35,073 nt of DNA. It comes from Conexibacter sp. (GTDB lineage: Bacteria; Actinomycetota; Thermoleophilia; Solirubrobacterales; Solirubrobacteraceae). Where the stretch lies: NCBI GenBank assembly GCA_025964325.1, contig JAOPZA010000197.1, positions 1 to 35,073 of the forward strand. Direction: 5' to 3'. Shown here piece by piece: positions 17,937 to 26,627 of the stretch. Positions within the stretch are counted from its first letter, which is position 1. Every line of letters begins with the position of its first letter. The notes beneath the pieces were generated by a model. It saw only the letters and a program-made list of their open reading frames with translations. It did not search any database and had not been told where the DNA came from. The position numbers and the translations under genes are program-made.

Positions 17937-20157
17937 GGCGGCCGTCCCGCCGCACCGCGCGCTCGGCCTGACCGACGCCGAGTACGACCTGATCGTCGAG
18001 AAGCTCGGCCGCACGCCGAACGCCGTCGAGCTGTCGATGTTCTCGCTGATGTGGTCCGAGCACTGCGCCTACAAGCACTCGAAGAGACTGCTCGGCCAGC
18101 TGCCGACCGAGGGTCCCCACCTGCTGCTCGGCCCAGGCGAGAACGCCGGCGCGGTCGACGTCGGCGACGGCCTCGCGATCGCGTTCAAGGTCGAGTCGCA
18201 CAACCACCCGAGCGCGGTCGAGCCGTTCCAGGGCGCCGCGACCGGCGTCGGCGGGATCCTGCGCGACGTCTTCGCCGTCGGCGCGCGGCCGATCGCCGTG
18301 CTCGACTCGCTGCGCTTCGGCGAGCCCGACTCGGAGCGCTCGCGCTACCTGCTCGAGCACGCCGTCGCCGGCATCGGCCACTACGGCAACTCGATCGGCG
18401 TGCCGACGGTCGGCGGCGAGATCTACTTCGAGCCCGCCTACGAGCAGAACTGCCTCGTCAACGCGATGGCGCTCGGCATCGCCGACCACGACCGGCTGAT
18501 CCGCGCGGCCGCCGCCGGCCCCGGCAACGTGCTGATCCTGTTCGGCGCGCGCACCGGTCGCGACGGCATCGGCGGCGCCTCCGTGCTCGCGAGCGCGGAG
18601 CTGGGCGAGGGTGACGCGGACAAGCGGCCGACGGTGCAGATCGGCGACCCGTTCGCGGAGAAGAAGCTGCTCGAGTGCTCGCTCGAGCTGCTCGATCGCG
18701 AGCTGCTCGTCTCGCTGCAGGACCTCGGCGCCGCCGGCCTCACCTCCTCCTCCTCGGAGATGGCGAGCAAGGGCGGCCTCGGCCTCGACATCCACTGCGA
18801 TCGCGTCCCGCTGCGCGAGGCCGACATGGAGCCGTTCGAGATCATGGTCTCCGAGTCGCAGGAGCGGATGCTCTGCGTCGTCGAGCCCGACCGCGTCGAC
18901 GAGGTGATCGCGGTCTGCGAGAAGTGGGAGACGACCGCGACCGCGATCGGCGAGGTGACCGACTCCGGCCGCCTGCGGGTGCTGTCCGGTGGTGCCGTCG
19001 TCGGCGACATGCCGGTGCTCGCGCTGGTCGACGAATGCCCGCTCTACGACCTCGAGCCGGCGAAGCCGACCGCGCCGCTCTACCCGCCCGCGCCGCGCAC
19101 GCTGCGGGCGCGCGACGACGACGCCGCCGCGATCCTGCCGGAGCTGCTCGCCTCCTCCAACATCGCCTCGCGGCTGCCCGTCTTCGAGCAGTACGACTGC
19201 GTCGTGCAGTCGCGCACGGTGCGCCGGCCGGACGAGGCCGACGCCGCCGTCCTGCTGCTGCCGGCCACGCGCTCCGCGCCCGGTGCCCGCGGCGCGATCG
19301 CGGTCTCGATCGACGGCTCCGGCCGTCGCGTCGCGGCCGATCCGTACCGCGGCACGATGGAGGCCGTCTACGAGTGCGCGGCCAACCTCGCCTGCACCGG
19401 CGCCGAGCCGCTCGGCCTGACCAACTGCCTCAACTTCGGCAACCCGGAGAAGCCGCACATCGCCTGGCAGCTGACCGAGTCGGTCCGCGGAATGGCGGAG
19501 GCGTGCCGCGCGCTCGACGTGCCGGTCGTCGGCGGCAACGTCTCGCTCTACAACGAGGGCCCCGACGGGCCGATCTACCCGACGCCCGTCGTCGGCATGG
19601 TCGGCCGCCTGCCGGACGCGGCGCGCGCCGGCCGGCTCGGCTTCGCGCGCGAGGGCGACGCGATCGCGCTCGTCGGTCCCTTCCAGCCGTCGCTGCCCGG
19701 CTCCGAGCTGGCGAAGCTGCGCGGCGAGCCGCTGCCGGACGGGCTCCCCGAGCTCGACGCGACGGCGCTGCGGACGGCGCTCACCGCGGTCCGCACGGCG
19801 GTCCGCGAGGGTCGGGTGCGCAGCGCGCACGACCTCGCCGAGGGCGGCTTCGCGGTCGCGCTGGCCGAGAGCTGCCTCGCCGGCGGCCACGGCGCGCGGG
19901 TCGCGTTCCACGGCGTCGAGACCGATGCACGGCTGGTCGAGCTGCTCTTCGGCGAGGGCGCCGGCGGCTTCCTCGTCTCCGGCTCGCGCGAGGCGCTGCT
20001 GGAGCTGGGCGAGACGCTTCCCTCGACGATCGTCGGCGAGGTCGGCGGCGAGACGATCGAGCTGGCGCACGACGGCGGCACGATCTCCTGGCCGCTCGAG
20101 GAGCTGCGCGCCGCGCGCGACGGCGGGCTCGCCGAGCGGATCGCGATCGTCGTCTAG
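17923..20157 (+). CDS. purL: FGAM synthase large subunit PurL (small type)
   Basis: A 744-residue small-type PurL starting at ATG 17923 inside purQ. It converts FGAR, ATP and ammonia to FGAM in a complex with PurS and PurQ. Motifs include LMWSEHCAYKHSK with conserved His47, KVESHNHPSAVEPFQGAATGVGG, LQDLGAAGLTSSSSEM, and in the second half NLACTGAEPLGLTNCLNFGNPE and VVGGNVSLYNE. It lacks the fused glutaminase of the 1,300-residue E. coli form, consistent with the separate purQ. It ends 4 nt from the end of the convergent SRPBCC gene, within the palindrome CTAGGCGCCTAG. Confidence 0.97.
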   Translation: MSLPEAAVPPHRALGLTDAEYDLIVEKLGRTPNAVELSMFSLMWSEHCAYKHSKRLLGQLPTEGPHLLLGPGENAGAVDVGDGLAIAFKVESHNHPSAVEPFQGAATGVGGILRDVFAVGARPIAVLDSLRFGEPDSERSRYLLEHAVAGIGHYGNSIGVPTVGGEIYFEPAYEQNCLVNAMALGIADHDRLIRAAAAGPGNVLILFGARTGRDGIGGASVLASAELGEGDADKRPTVQIGDPFAEKKLLECSLELLDRELLVSLQDLGAAGLTSSSSEMASKGGLGLDIHCDRVPLREADMEPFEIMVSESQERMLCVVEPDRVDEVIAVCEKWETTATAIGEVTDSGRLRVLSGGAVVGDMPVLALVDECPLYDLEPAKPTAPLYPPAPRTLRARDDDAAAILPELLASSNIASRLPVFEQYDCVVQSRTVRRPDEADAAVLLLPATRSAPGARGAIAVSIDGSGRRVAADPYRGTMEAVYECAANLACTGAEPLGLTNCLNFGNPEKPHIAWQLTESVRGMAEACRALDVPVVGGNVSLYNEGPDGPIYPTPVVGMVGRLPDAARAGRLGFAREGDAIALVGPFQPSLPGSELAKLRGEPLPDGLPELDATALRTALTAVRTAVREGRVRSAHDLAEGGFAVALAESCLAGGHGARVAFHGVETDARLVELLFGEGAGGFLVSGSREALLELGETLPSTIVGEVGGETIELAHDGGTISWPLEELRAARDGGLAERIAIVV

Positions 20158-20161
20158 GCGC

Positions 20162-20641
20162 CTAGCGCCGGTCCCGGATCGACGGATCGCCGCCGTCGCC
20201 CTCGTCGCCCTCCAGCAGGCCCTTCAGGCGCGCAAGGTCGGCCTCGCAGCGCCTGCGCAGCGTGCGCGCCACGAGCGGTGCCACGAGGCGCATCGCGCCG
20301 CCGATCTCGGGCGTGAAGATGGCGAGCAGGCGCGTGCCGAGCGGCGTCGCCTCGAGCTGGTAGCTGCCCGCGAGCGTCGGCGCGCCGGGGCCGGCCGGAC
20401 GCCCGTCCCAGGCCAGCTTGTGGTCGCGCTCGAACTCGATCCAGCGCAGCTCGGAGGACGCCGCCGGTCGCACGCTGCGGTAGCGGAACGTCGTCCCGAG
20501 CCCGATCGGGCCGGAGGAGAGCTGCTCGACAGCCGCGAAGCCGTCGGTCCACTGCGGGAGGTTGCGGGCGTCCGCGAGGTAGGAGAACACCTCGCCGAGC
20601 GGGCGCGCCACCTCGATCTCGACCTCAACGTGCACGGCCAT
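20162..20641 (-). CDS. SRPBCC (polyketide cyclase/START-like) family protein
   Basis: A 159-residue protein starting at minus-strand ATG 20641 with AGGAG about 10 nt upstream. It begins with a beta strand, VHVEVEIEVARPLGEVFSYLADARNLPQWT, the standard opening of SRPBCC/START-like domains, whose helix-grip fold encloses a hydrophobic ligand pocket. ELRWIEFERDHKLAW and YQLEATPLGTRLLAIFTPEI are the later strands, followed by a long helix carrying LVARTLRRRCEADLARLKGLLE. No catalytic residue is obvious. It is inserted antisense between purL and purF; no purine role is implied by the sequence. A -10-like TACCGT on the minus strand at 20683-20688 would give a leader of about 35 nt. Confidence 0.88.
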   Translation of the reverse strand: MAVHVEVEIEVARPLGEVFSYLADARNLPQWTDGFAAVEQLSSGPIGLGTTFRYRSVRPAASSELRWIEFERDHKLAWDGRPAGPGAPTLAGSYQLEATPLGTRLLAIFTPEIGGAMRLVAPLVARTLRRRCEADLARLKGLLEGDEGDGGDPSIRDRR

Positions 20642-20742
20642 CGACGACTCCTGGCGATCTGTCCGGCGCTGCCCCCGCCCGCACGGTAGCGGTCGCGGCG
20701 GAGGGGCGCGTCAGCTGCCGGTCGAGGGTCGGCCGCGCACGT

Positions 20743-20751
20743 TGCTACGCT
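20743..20751 (+). promoter_or_regulatory. Candidate extended -10 (TGC-TACGCT) for purF
   Basis: TGC plus TACGCT (20746-20751) fits the recurring TGC-TANNNT pattern and would give a purF leader of about 50-55 nt that contains the inverted repeat at 20764-20796. Confidence 0.4.
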
Positions 20752-20763
20752 CTTCCCGGAGCT

Positions 20764-20796
20764 GCCCCCGAGGGTCGCTCGTCACACGCCGGGGGC
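20764..20796 (+). promoter_or_regulatory. Inverted repeat in the purF leader
   Basis: GCCCCCG (20764-20770) and CGGGGGC (20790-20796) are perfect 7-bp inverted arms around a 19-nt loop, inside the predicted leader and ending 14 nt before the ATG. It could fold in the RNA; no known riboswitch core is recognised. Confidence 0.35.
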
Positions 20797-20810
20797 TTCA
20801 CACCTCCTCT

Positions 20811-22247
20811 ATGACCGATCAGCTCAGCCACCGCGACGGGCCCCGCGACGAGTGTGGTGTCTTCGGGATCTTCGCCCCGGGACACGACGTCGCCCGCCTC
20901 GCCTACTTCGCGCTCTACGCCCTTCAGCACCGCGGCCAGGAGTCCGCGGGCATCGCCACGACCGACGTCGGCGGCAACATCATGACGCTGCGCGACCTCG
21001 GCCTCGTCTCGCAGGTCTTCGACGAGCAGAAGCTGCGCTCGCTGCCGGGCGACTTGGCGCTCGGCCACGTGCGCTACTCGACGACCGGCTCCTCCGCCTG
21101 GGAGAACGCGCAGCCCGTCTACCGCTCCGACCGCCGCGAGCTCGCGCTGGCGCACAACGGCAACCTGATCAACGCCGTCGAGCTGCACGGCGAGCTGCGC
21201 GAGCGAGGGGTCGCGTTCCGCTCGACCTCCGACTCCGAGATCATCGCCGCGCTGCTCTCGACGCACGAGGCGGAGAAGATCGAGGACGCCGTCGCCGACG
21301 TCCTGCCGCGCCTCCAGGGCGCCTTCTCGACCGTCGTGATGACGCCCGACAAGATCGTCGCCTTCCGCGACCCGAACGGCGTCCGGCCGCTCGCGCTCGG
21401 GATGATCGGCGACCGCTACTGCGTCGCGAGCGAGTCGTGCGCGCTCGACATCATCGGCGCGAGACTGCTGCGCGAGATCGAGCCCGGCGAGGTCGTCACG
21501 ATCGACGCCGGCGGGATCTCGACGCGGATGGTCGTCGAGGGCGCGCGCAAGGCCTTCTGCGTCTTCGAGTACATCTACTTCGCCCGTCCCGACTCGCGCA
21601 TCAGCGGCACGGTGCTGCAGGGGGCGCGCGGCCGGATGGGCGAGATGCTCGCGAAGGAGGCGCCGGTCGACGCCGACCTCGTGATCGCGGTGCCCGACTC
21701 CGGCAACCCGGCCGCGCGCGGTTACGCGCGCGAGAGCGGGATCCCGCAGGACGACGGCTTCGTCAAGAACCGCTACGTCGCGCGGACCTTCATCCAGCCG
21801 GGCCAGGAGCTGCGCAAGCACGGCCTGAGACTGAAGTTCAACCCGATGCCCGAGATCGTCAACGGCCAGCGGCTCGTCGTCGTCGACGACTCGATCGTGC
21901 GCGGCAACACGACGCGACAGATCATCCAGATGCTGCGCGACGCCGGCGCGAAGGAGGTCCACCTCCGCATCACCGCGCCGCCGATCCGCCATCCGTGTCA
22001 CTACGGCATCGACATGTCGACGAGCGAGGAGATGATCGCGCACGGCCGCACGACCGAGGAGATCGCGGCCGAGCTGGGTGCCGACTCGCTGCACTACCTC
22101 TCACTCGAGGGCGTCTACAAGGCGATCGGCGTTCCGCGCGAGACGCACTGCGACGCCTGCTTCAGCGGCGAGTACCCGATCGAGGGCGGCCGCGCCGCGC
22201 AGGGCAAGCACGCGTTCGAGAACGAGCTTCCGCTGATCCGGGCGTAG
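20811..22247 (+). CDS. purF: Amidophosphoribosyltransferase
   Basis: The first committed enzyme of purine synthesis, converting PRPP and glutamine to phosphoribosylamine. I choose ATG 20811 (478 residues) because it leaves a 14-residue propeptide before Cys15 (DECGVFGIF), the expected N-terminal nucleophile after processing. The glutaminase domain continues with ALQHRGQESAGIA. The phosphoribosyltransferase loop is VVVDDSIVRGNTT with Asp359-Asp360. Cys250, Cys396, Cys447 and Cys450 match the four ligands of the [4Fe-4S] cluster in the B. subtilis-type enzyme, so this is the oxygen-sensitive, propeptide-bearing class. No Shine-Dalgarno sequence precedes the ATG; CACCTCCTCT stands there instead. 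recQ, not purM, follows. Confidence 0.97.
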   Translation: MTDQLSHRDGPRDECGVFGIFAPGHDVARLAYFALYALQHRGQESAGIATTDVGGNIMTLRDLGLVSQVFDEQKLRSLPGDLALGHVRYSTTGSSAWENAQPVYRSDRRELALAHNGNLINAVELHGELRERGVAFRSTSDSEIIAALLSTHEAEKIEDAVADVLPRLQGAFSTVVMTPDKIVAFRDPNGVRPLALGMIGDRYCVASESCALDIIGARLLREIEPGEVVTIDAGGISTRMVVEGARKAFCVFEYIYFARPDSRISGTVLQGARGRMGEMLAKEAPVDADLVIAVPDSGNPAARGYARESGIPQDDGFVKNRYVARTFIQPGQELRKHGLRLKFNPMPEIVNGQRLVVVDDSIVRGNTTRQIIQMLRDAGAKEVHLRITAPPIRHPCHYGIDMSTSEEMIAHGRTTEEIAAELGADSLHYLSLEGVYKAIGVPRETHCDACFSGEYPIEGGRAAQGKHAFENELPLIRA

Positions 22248-22325
22248 TCCGCGCGGGGTTGGGCGGGGGTTGGGCGGGGAGATCGGCGCCAGCCGATCTC
22301 CGACCGCCGGCGCAGTCGGCGGCGG

Positions 22326-22331
22326 TATCGT
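22326..22331 (+). promoter_or_regulatory. -10-like TATCGT before recQ
   Basis: TATCGT ends 10 nt before GTG 22342, similar to the other short-leader starts in the window. It suggests recQ-purN has its own promoter besides readthrough from purF. Confidence 0.4.
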
Positions 22332-22341
22332 GCCGGGTCCC

Positions 22342-24201
22342 GTGAGCGCCCTCGACCCCCGCGACGCGCTGCACCGCCACTTCGGCTTCGCGCAGTTCCG
22401 CCCGGGCCAGGCGGACGCCGTGCACGCGGCGCTGGCCGATCGCGACACGCTCGTCGTGATGCCGACCGGCTCCGGCAAGTCGCTCTGCTACCAGCTGCCG
22501 GCGCTGATGCGCGAGGACCTCGCGATCGTCGTCTCGCCGCTCGTCTCGCTGATGCAGGACCAGGTCGACGGTCTGCGGCGGATCGCGCCGGAGCGGGTCG
22601 CGCTGATCAACGCGCAGCAGAGCGCGGCCGAGAACCGCGACGTCCTCGCCCGCGCCGCCGCCGGGCGGCTGCGGCTGCTCTACGTCGCGCCCGAGCGGTT
22701 CGCGTCGCCCGGCTTCGTCAGCGCGCTCGAGCCCGTGCGGATCGGCCTCTTCGTCGTCGACGAGGCGCACTGCGTCTCGCAGTGGGGCCACGACTTCCGG
22801 CCCGACTACTTCCGCCTCGCGGATGCGGCCCGCTACGTCGGGGCGCGCGCGATCGTCGCGCTGACGGCGACCGCGACGCCGCAGGTCGCCGACGACGTCG
22901 TCGCGCGGCTGGGACTGCGCGACGCGGTCCGCGTGACGACCGGCTTCGACCGCCCCAACCTCAGCTTCGCGATCGTCCCCTGCCGCACCAAGGCGGCCAA
23001 GCAGCGCCGCCTCGCCGCCGCGCTGCGCGAGGACGGGGCGCTGCCGGCGATCGTCTACGCCGGCACCCGCAACGGCTGCGAGGAGCTGGCGGGGCTGCTC
23101 GAGGGCGAGCTCGGCGAGGCCGTCTCCGTCTACCACGCCGGCCTCGGCCGCGACCAGCGCGCGTCCGTGCAGCGCGCCTTCATGGGCGGCGAGACGCGCG
23201 TCGTCGTGGCGACGAACGCGTTCGGCATGGGTGTCGACAAGGCCGACGTGCGCACCGTCTGCCACGAGACGGTGCCGCAGTCGCTCGAGGCCTACTACCA
23301 GGAGGCCGGTCGCGCCGGGCGCGACGGCCGGCCCGCGCGCTGCCTGCTGTTCGCCGAGGCACGCGACAAGCGCCTGCACACGTTCTTCATCGAGCGCTCG
23401 GAGGTCGAGGAGGCGGCCTTCGGCGCCGTCGCGCGGCGGCTCGAGCAGCGGTCCGCCGGCGGTCGCTACGACGTCGCGCTGGGCGAGCTGTCGGAGCTCG
23501 CAGGGCACCCCGACGGCGCTCGCGCGATCATCGGCCACCTCGCGCGTGCGGGGGTGGTGCAACCGGCGCCGTCGCCGCCGGACCGCGCGATCGGCCGCCT
23601 GCTCGGCAGCTGGGATCGGGGCGCGCTGATGGCGTGCCGCGCCTCCGCGGGCGACGCGCTGCGGATCCGGTGGCGTCACTACCGCGCGATCTGGGCGTTC
23701 GTCGAGCAGCGCTCCTGCCGGCGGCGGGCGCTCCTGCGGCACTTCGGCGACCGCTCGGAACCGTCGACCGCCGCCGGCGTGCCCTGCTGCGACGTCTGCG
23801 TCGCGCGGCTCGCGGCGGCGGGATCGGCGGAGGCGCCCGGACCGGCGGGGCGGTCGGCGCTCGCGGAGCGCAGACGGGCGGCGGCGCGTGACGCCGGCGA
23901 CCTCGACGGCGCGATCCTCGCCGTCGTGGCGGCGGCCGAGCCCGCCGTCGGTCGCACGCGCGCCGTGCAGATCCTGCGCGGCGGGCGGTCGAAGACGATC
24001 GAGCAGCACTCCTACGACGGCCTGCCGCTCTACGGCACCTTCGCGCACCTGTCGGCCGGCGAGCTGCTCGCTAGGATCGACGCGCTGCTGGCCGACGGCA
24101 CGTTGCGCGTGAGCGCGGGAAGCAGCGCCCTGAGGGCTTGCTTCCGGGGCGCGAGCTCGCCAGGGGGCTCGCTCGCGCGCGACCGGGAGAGCGAAACGTG
24201 A
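22342..24201 (+). CDS. recQ: RecQ-family ATP-dependent DNA helicase
   Basis: I start at GTG 22342 (619 residues); in-frame GTG 22330 and ATG-like starts further up lie in or before the -10-like box. Motifs: FRPGQADAV (motif 0), PTGSGKSLCYQLPAL (Lys46), VVDEAHCVSQWGHDFRPDY (DEAH 140-143), ALTATATP, and TNAFGMGVDKADVR to YYQEAGRAGRDG. It unwinds 3' to 5' during recombination and replication repair. The zinc region has Cys459, then an adjacent pair Cys482-Cys483 and Cys486, where E. coli RecQ has a regular CxxCxxC, so the site is altered. The C-terminal part after about 530 resembles a winged-helix RQC-like region; no HRDC domain is evident. It overlaps purN (GTGA). Confidence 0.92.
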   Translation: MSALDPRDALHRHFGFAQFRPGQADAVHAALADRDTLVVMPTGSGKSLCYQLPALMREDLAIVVSPLVSLMQDQVDGLRRIAPERVALINAQQSAAENRDVLARAAAGRLRLLYVAPERFASPGFVSALEPVRIGLFVVDEAHCVSQWGHDFRPDYFRLADAARYVGARAIVALTATATPQVADDVVARLGLRDAVRVTTGFDRPNLSFAIVPCRTKAAKQRRLAAALREDGALPAIVYAGTRNGCEELAGLLEGELGEAVSVYHAGLGRDQRASVQRAFMGGETRVVVATNAFGMGVDKADVRTVCHETVPQSLEAYYQEAGRAGRDGRPARCLLFAEARDKRLHTFFIERSEVEEAAFGAVARRLEQRSAGGRYDVALGELSELAGHPDGARAIIGHLARAGVVQPAPSPPDRAIGRLLGSWDRGALMACRASAGDALRIRWRHYRAIWAFVEQRSCRRRALLRHFGDRSEPSTAAGVPCCDVCVARLAAAGSAEAPGPAGRSALAERRRAAARDAGDLDGAILAVVAAAEPAVGRTRAVQILRGGRSKTIEQHSYDGLPLYGTFAHLSAGELLARIDALLADGTLRVSAGSSALRACFRGASSPGGSLARDRESET

Positions 24202-24842
24202 GTGGCGGCCTTCGTCTCGCCGTCCTCGCCTCCGGGGCCGGCTCGAACCTGCAGGCGATCCTCGACGGCGTCCACGGCCGCGACGGGATCGAGGTGGTCG
24301 CGGTCGGCTCCGACAAGCCGGGGGCGGCGGCGCTCTCGCGCGCGCAGCAGCGCGGGATCCCGACGGCCGCGTTCCCGCTCGCCGAGCAGGCCGACCGCGC
24401 CGCGCGCGACGGCGCGCTGGCGGAGTGGATCGCCGGTCGCGGCGCGCAGCTGGTCGTCCTGGCCGGCTACATGCAGCTCGTCACGCCCGCCTTCCTGGCC
24501 CGCTTCCCGCACGCGGTGATCAACGTGCATCCGGCGCTGCTGCCCGCCTTCCCAGGCCTGCGCGCGGTCGAGCAGGCGCTCGCCTGCGGGGTGCGCGTCT
24601 TCGGTGTGACCGTCCACTTCGTCGACGAGGGGGTCGACACCGGGCCGATCATCCTCCAGCGCGCGCTCGAGCTGCCGTATGCGCGCGAGCCCGACGACGT
24701 CCTTCCGGCGCTCCACGCGGTCGAGCACGAGCTGCTGCCGGAGGCGATCCGCCTGATCGCCCGCGGCGCGGTGCGGATCGACCCGGCCGATCCCCGCAGG
24801 GTGCTGCTCGAGCCCGGCACGGCTGGAGGAACGAGCCCGTAG
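24198..24842 (+). CDS. purN: Phosphoribosylglycinamide formyltransferase (GAR transformylase)
   Basis: A 214-residue folate-dependent enzyme that formylates GAR from 10-formyl-THF. It starts at GTG 24198, overlapping the recQ stop (GTGA). LAVLASGAGSNLQAILD is the phosphate-binding start. INVHPALLPAFPG holds Asn109 and His111, and FVDEGVDTGPII holds Asp147, giving the full catalytic set. The C-terminus has the family HxxEHELLPEAIRLI helix. The length is normal. Its place directly after recQ, with purH next, keeps it within the purine block. Confidence 0.96.
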   Translation: MSGGLRLAVLASGAGSNLQAILDGVHGRDGIEVVAVGSDKPGAAALSRAQQRGIPTAAFPLAEQADRAARDGALAEWIAGRGAQLVVLAGYMQLVTPAFLARFPHAVINVHPALLPAFPGLRAVEQALACGVRVFGVTVHFVDEGVDTGPIILQRALELPYAREPDDVLPALHAVEHELLPEAIRLIARGAVRIDPADPRRVLLEPGTAGGTSP

Positions 24843-24903
24843 GCACCCCGCGCCGCAGGCCAAGCGCTTCCGCCGCCAGCCTGCGCGTCGCGCGCGGTTC
24901 GCC

Positions 24904-24909
24904 TATCCT
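24904..24909 (+). promoter_or_regulatory. -10-like TATCCT, leaderless placement before purH
   Basis: TATCCT ends 7 nt before the purH ATG at 24917 with no ribosome binding site between, predicting a leaderless transcript. Confidence 0.5.
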
Positions 24910-24916
24910 CGACGCG

Positions 24917-26518
24917 ATGGCCGAGGGAACCGAGATCGCGCGCCAGCTGTCGCCGACGGCCCCTGGCAAGGTGGAGATCCGCCGCGCGCTGCTGTCGGTC
25001 TCCGACAAGACGGGCATCGTCGAGTTCGCGCGCGGTCTGACCGAGCTGGGCGTCGAGATCGTCTCGACCGGTGGCACCGCCGGCACGCTCGCCGACGCCG
25101 GCATCCCGCACCGCTCGATCACCGACTTCACCGGCTTCCCCGAGATCATGGACGGCCGCGTCAAGACGCTCCACCCGAAGCTGTACGCCGGGCTGCTGGC
25201 GGTGCGCGACGAGCCCAGCCACCTCGCCGCCGCGCAGGACGCGGAGGTCGAGTTCGTCGACCTCGTCTGCGTGAACCTCTATCCGTTCGAGCAGACCGTC
25301 GCGCGCCGCGGCGTGGCCGACTCCGAGGTGATCGAGAACATCGACATCGGCGGCCCGACGATGATCCGCGCGGCGGCGAAGAACTTCGCCTTCGCGGCGC
25401 CGGTCGTCTCGCCGGCCTCCTACGACGCGATCCTCGACGAGCTGCGCGCCGGCGAGCGCCGCCTCTCGCTGGCGACGCGCCGGAGCCTCGCGGCCGAGGC
25501 GTTCTCCTACACCGCGCGCTACGACGTCGCGATCGCCCGCTGGTTCTCCGAGGGGCAGGGCGACGACTTCCCACCGCTGTTCGTGCGCGCCTTCGAGAAG
25601 GTCACCGACCTCTCCTACGGCGAGAACCCGCACCAGCGCGCCGCCTACTACGCGCAGGTCGGCTCGCCGACGCACCTGCTCTCGAACGTGCGCCAGCTCG
25701 GCGGCAAGCCGCTCTCGTTCAACAACCTGCTCGACCTCAACGGCTCGCGCCTGCTGAGCCGCGAGTTCAGCGGCCCCGCCTGCGTGATCGTCAAGCACAA
25801 CAACCCGTGCGGCGTGGCGCTCGGCGACAGCGGCCTCGAGGCCTACGAGCGTGCCTTCGCCTGCGACCCGATGTCGGCCTACGGCGGCGTGATCCACCTC
25901 AACCGCCCCGTCGACGCGCCGCTCGCGCAGGCGCTCGTCAGACAGTTCATCGAGGTGCTCTTCGCGCCCGGCTACGACGACGCTGCGCTCGAGATCCTCG
26001 CGACGAAGAAGAACATGCGGATCCTGCAGGACGACGAGCAGCAGGCGCTGTACCTGGCCGAGCCCGACCTCAAGCAGGTCGCCGGCGGCATGCTCGTGCA
26101 GGACCGCGACCTCGACACGCAGGAGCGCTCCGAGCTGACCGTCGCGACCAGGCGCGCACCGACCGACGCCGAGTGGGGGGACCTGCTGTTCGCCTGGCGC
26201 GTCTGCAAGCACGTGCGCTCGAACGCGATCGTCCTCGCGAAGGACGACGCCACGATCGGCATCGGCGCGGGTCAGATGAGCCGCGTCGACTCGGTCCAGC
26301 TCGCGGTCGAGAAGGCGCGCGAGGGCTCGATCCCCGGCGCCGCGCTCGCCTCCGACGCCTACTTCCCCTTCGCCGACGGCCCTCAGCTCGCGATCGACGC
26401 CGGCGTCACGGCGATCATCCAGCCCGGCGGCTCGATCCGCGACGCCGACGTCGTGGCGGCCGCCGACGCAGCTGGCGTCGCGATGGTCTTCACGAGCCGG
26501 CGTCACTTCAAGCATTGA
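24917..26518 (+). CDS. purH: Bifunctional AICAR transformylase/IMP cyclohydrolase
   Basis: A 533-residue two-domain enzyme for the last two steps to IMP, starting at ATG 24917. The N-terminal cyclohydrolase (MGS-like) domain begins after a 20-residue tail, with RALLSVSDKTGIVEFARGL, STGGTAGTLADAGI and GFPEIMDGRVKTLHPKLYAG. The transformylase domain contains SYGENPHQRAAYY and the catalytic IVKHNNPCGVA with Lys293-His294. It ends in the conserved ADAAGVAMVFTSRRHFKH. All motifs are intact and the length is normal. It sits 74 nt after purN behind its own -10-like box and is followed directly by an intrinsic terminator. Confidence 0.98.
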   Translation: MAEGTEIARQLSPTAPGKVEIRRALLSVSDKTGIVEFARGLTELGVEIVSTGGTAGTLADAGIPHRSITDFTGFPEIMDGRVKTLHPKLYAGLLAVRDEPSHLAAAQDAEVEFVDLVCVNLYPFEQTVARRGVADSEVIENIDIGGPTMIRAAAKNFAFAAPVVSPASYDAILDELRAGERRLSLATRRSLAAEAFSYTARYDVAIARWFSEGQGDDFPPLFVRAFEKVTDLSYGENPHQRAAYYAQVGSPTHLLSNVRQLGGKPLSFNNLLDLNGSRLLSREFSGPACVIVKHNNPCGVALGDSGLEAYERAFACDPMSAYGGVIHLNRPVDAPLAQALVRQFIEVLFAPGYDDAALEILATKKNMRILQDDEQQALYLAEPDLKQVAGGMLVQDRDLDTQERSELTVATRRAPTDAEWGDLLFAWRVCKHVRSNAIVLAKDDATIGIGAGQMSRVDSVQLAVEKAREGSIPGAALASDAYFPFADGPQLAIDAGVTAIIQPGGSIRDADVVAAADAAGVAMVFTSRRHFKH

Positions 26519-26523
26519 CCTGC

Positions 26524-26570
26524 CCGGGCGGCCGGGCGGGATCGACTCCCGCGCGGCCGCCCGGTTTTCT
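26524..26570 (+). terminator. Intrinsic terminator of purH
   Basis: CCGGGCGGCCG (26524-26534) and CGGCCGCCCGG (26554-26564) form a perfect 11-bp stem, extended inside by GCGGG/CCCGC with a small bulge, and are followed by TTTTCT. It starts 6 nt after the purH stop and is the clearest terminator in the window. Confidence 0.85.
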
Positions 26571-26627
26571 CCGGCAGCGCCGTGGGTAGGTCGTGTGGCG
26601 CGCCGGAGGTAGCACGGCGCACCCCGT

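Noticed and set aside
17914-20070. A 718-codon minus-strand frame opposite purL
   Set aside because: Same cause: antisense of a clearly identified PurL, with no recognisable domain.
20642-20810. A purine or THF riboswitch in the purF leader
   Set aside because: The simple 7-bp hairpin has no three-way junction or conserved core that I can recognise.
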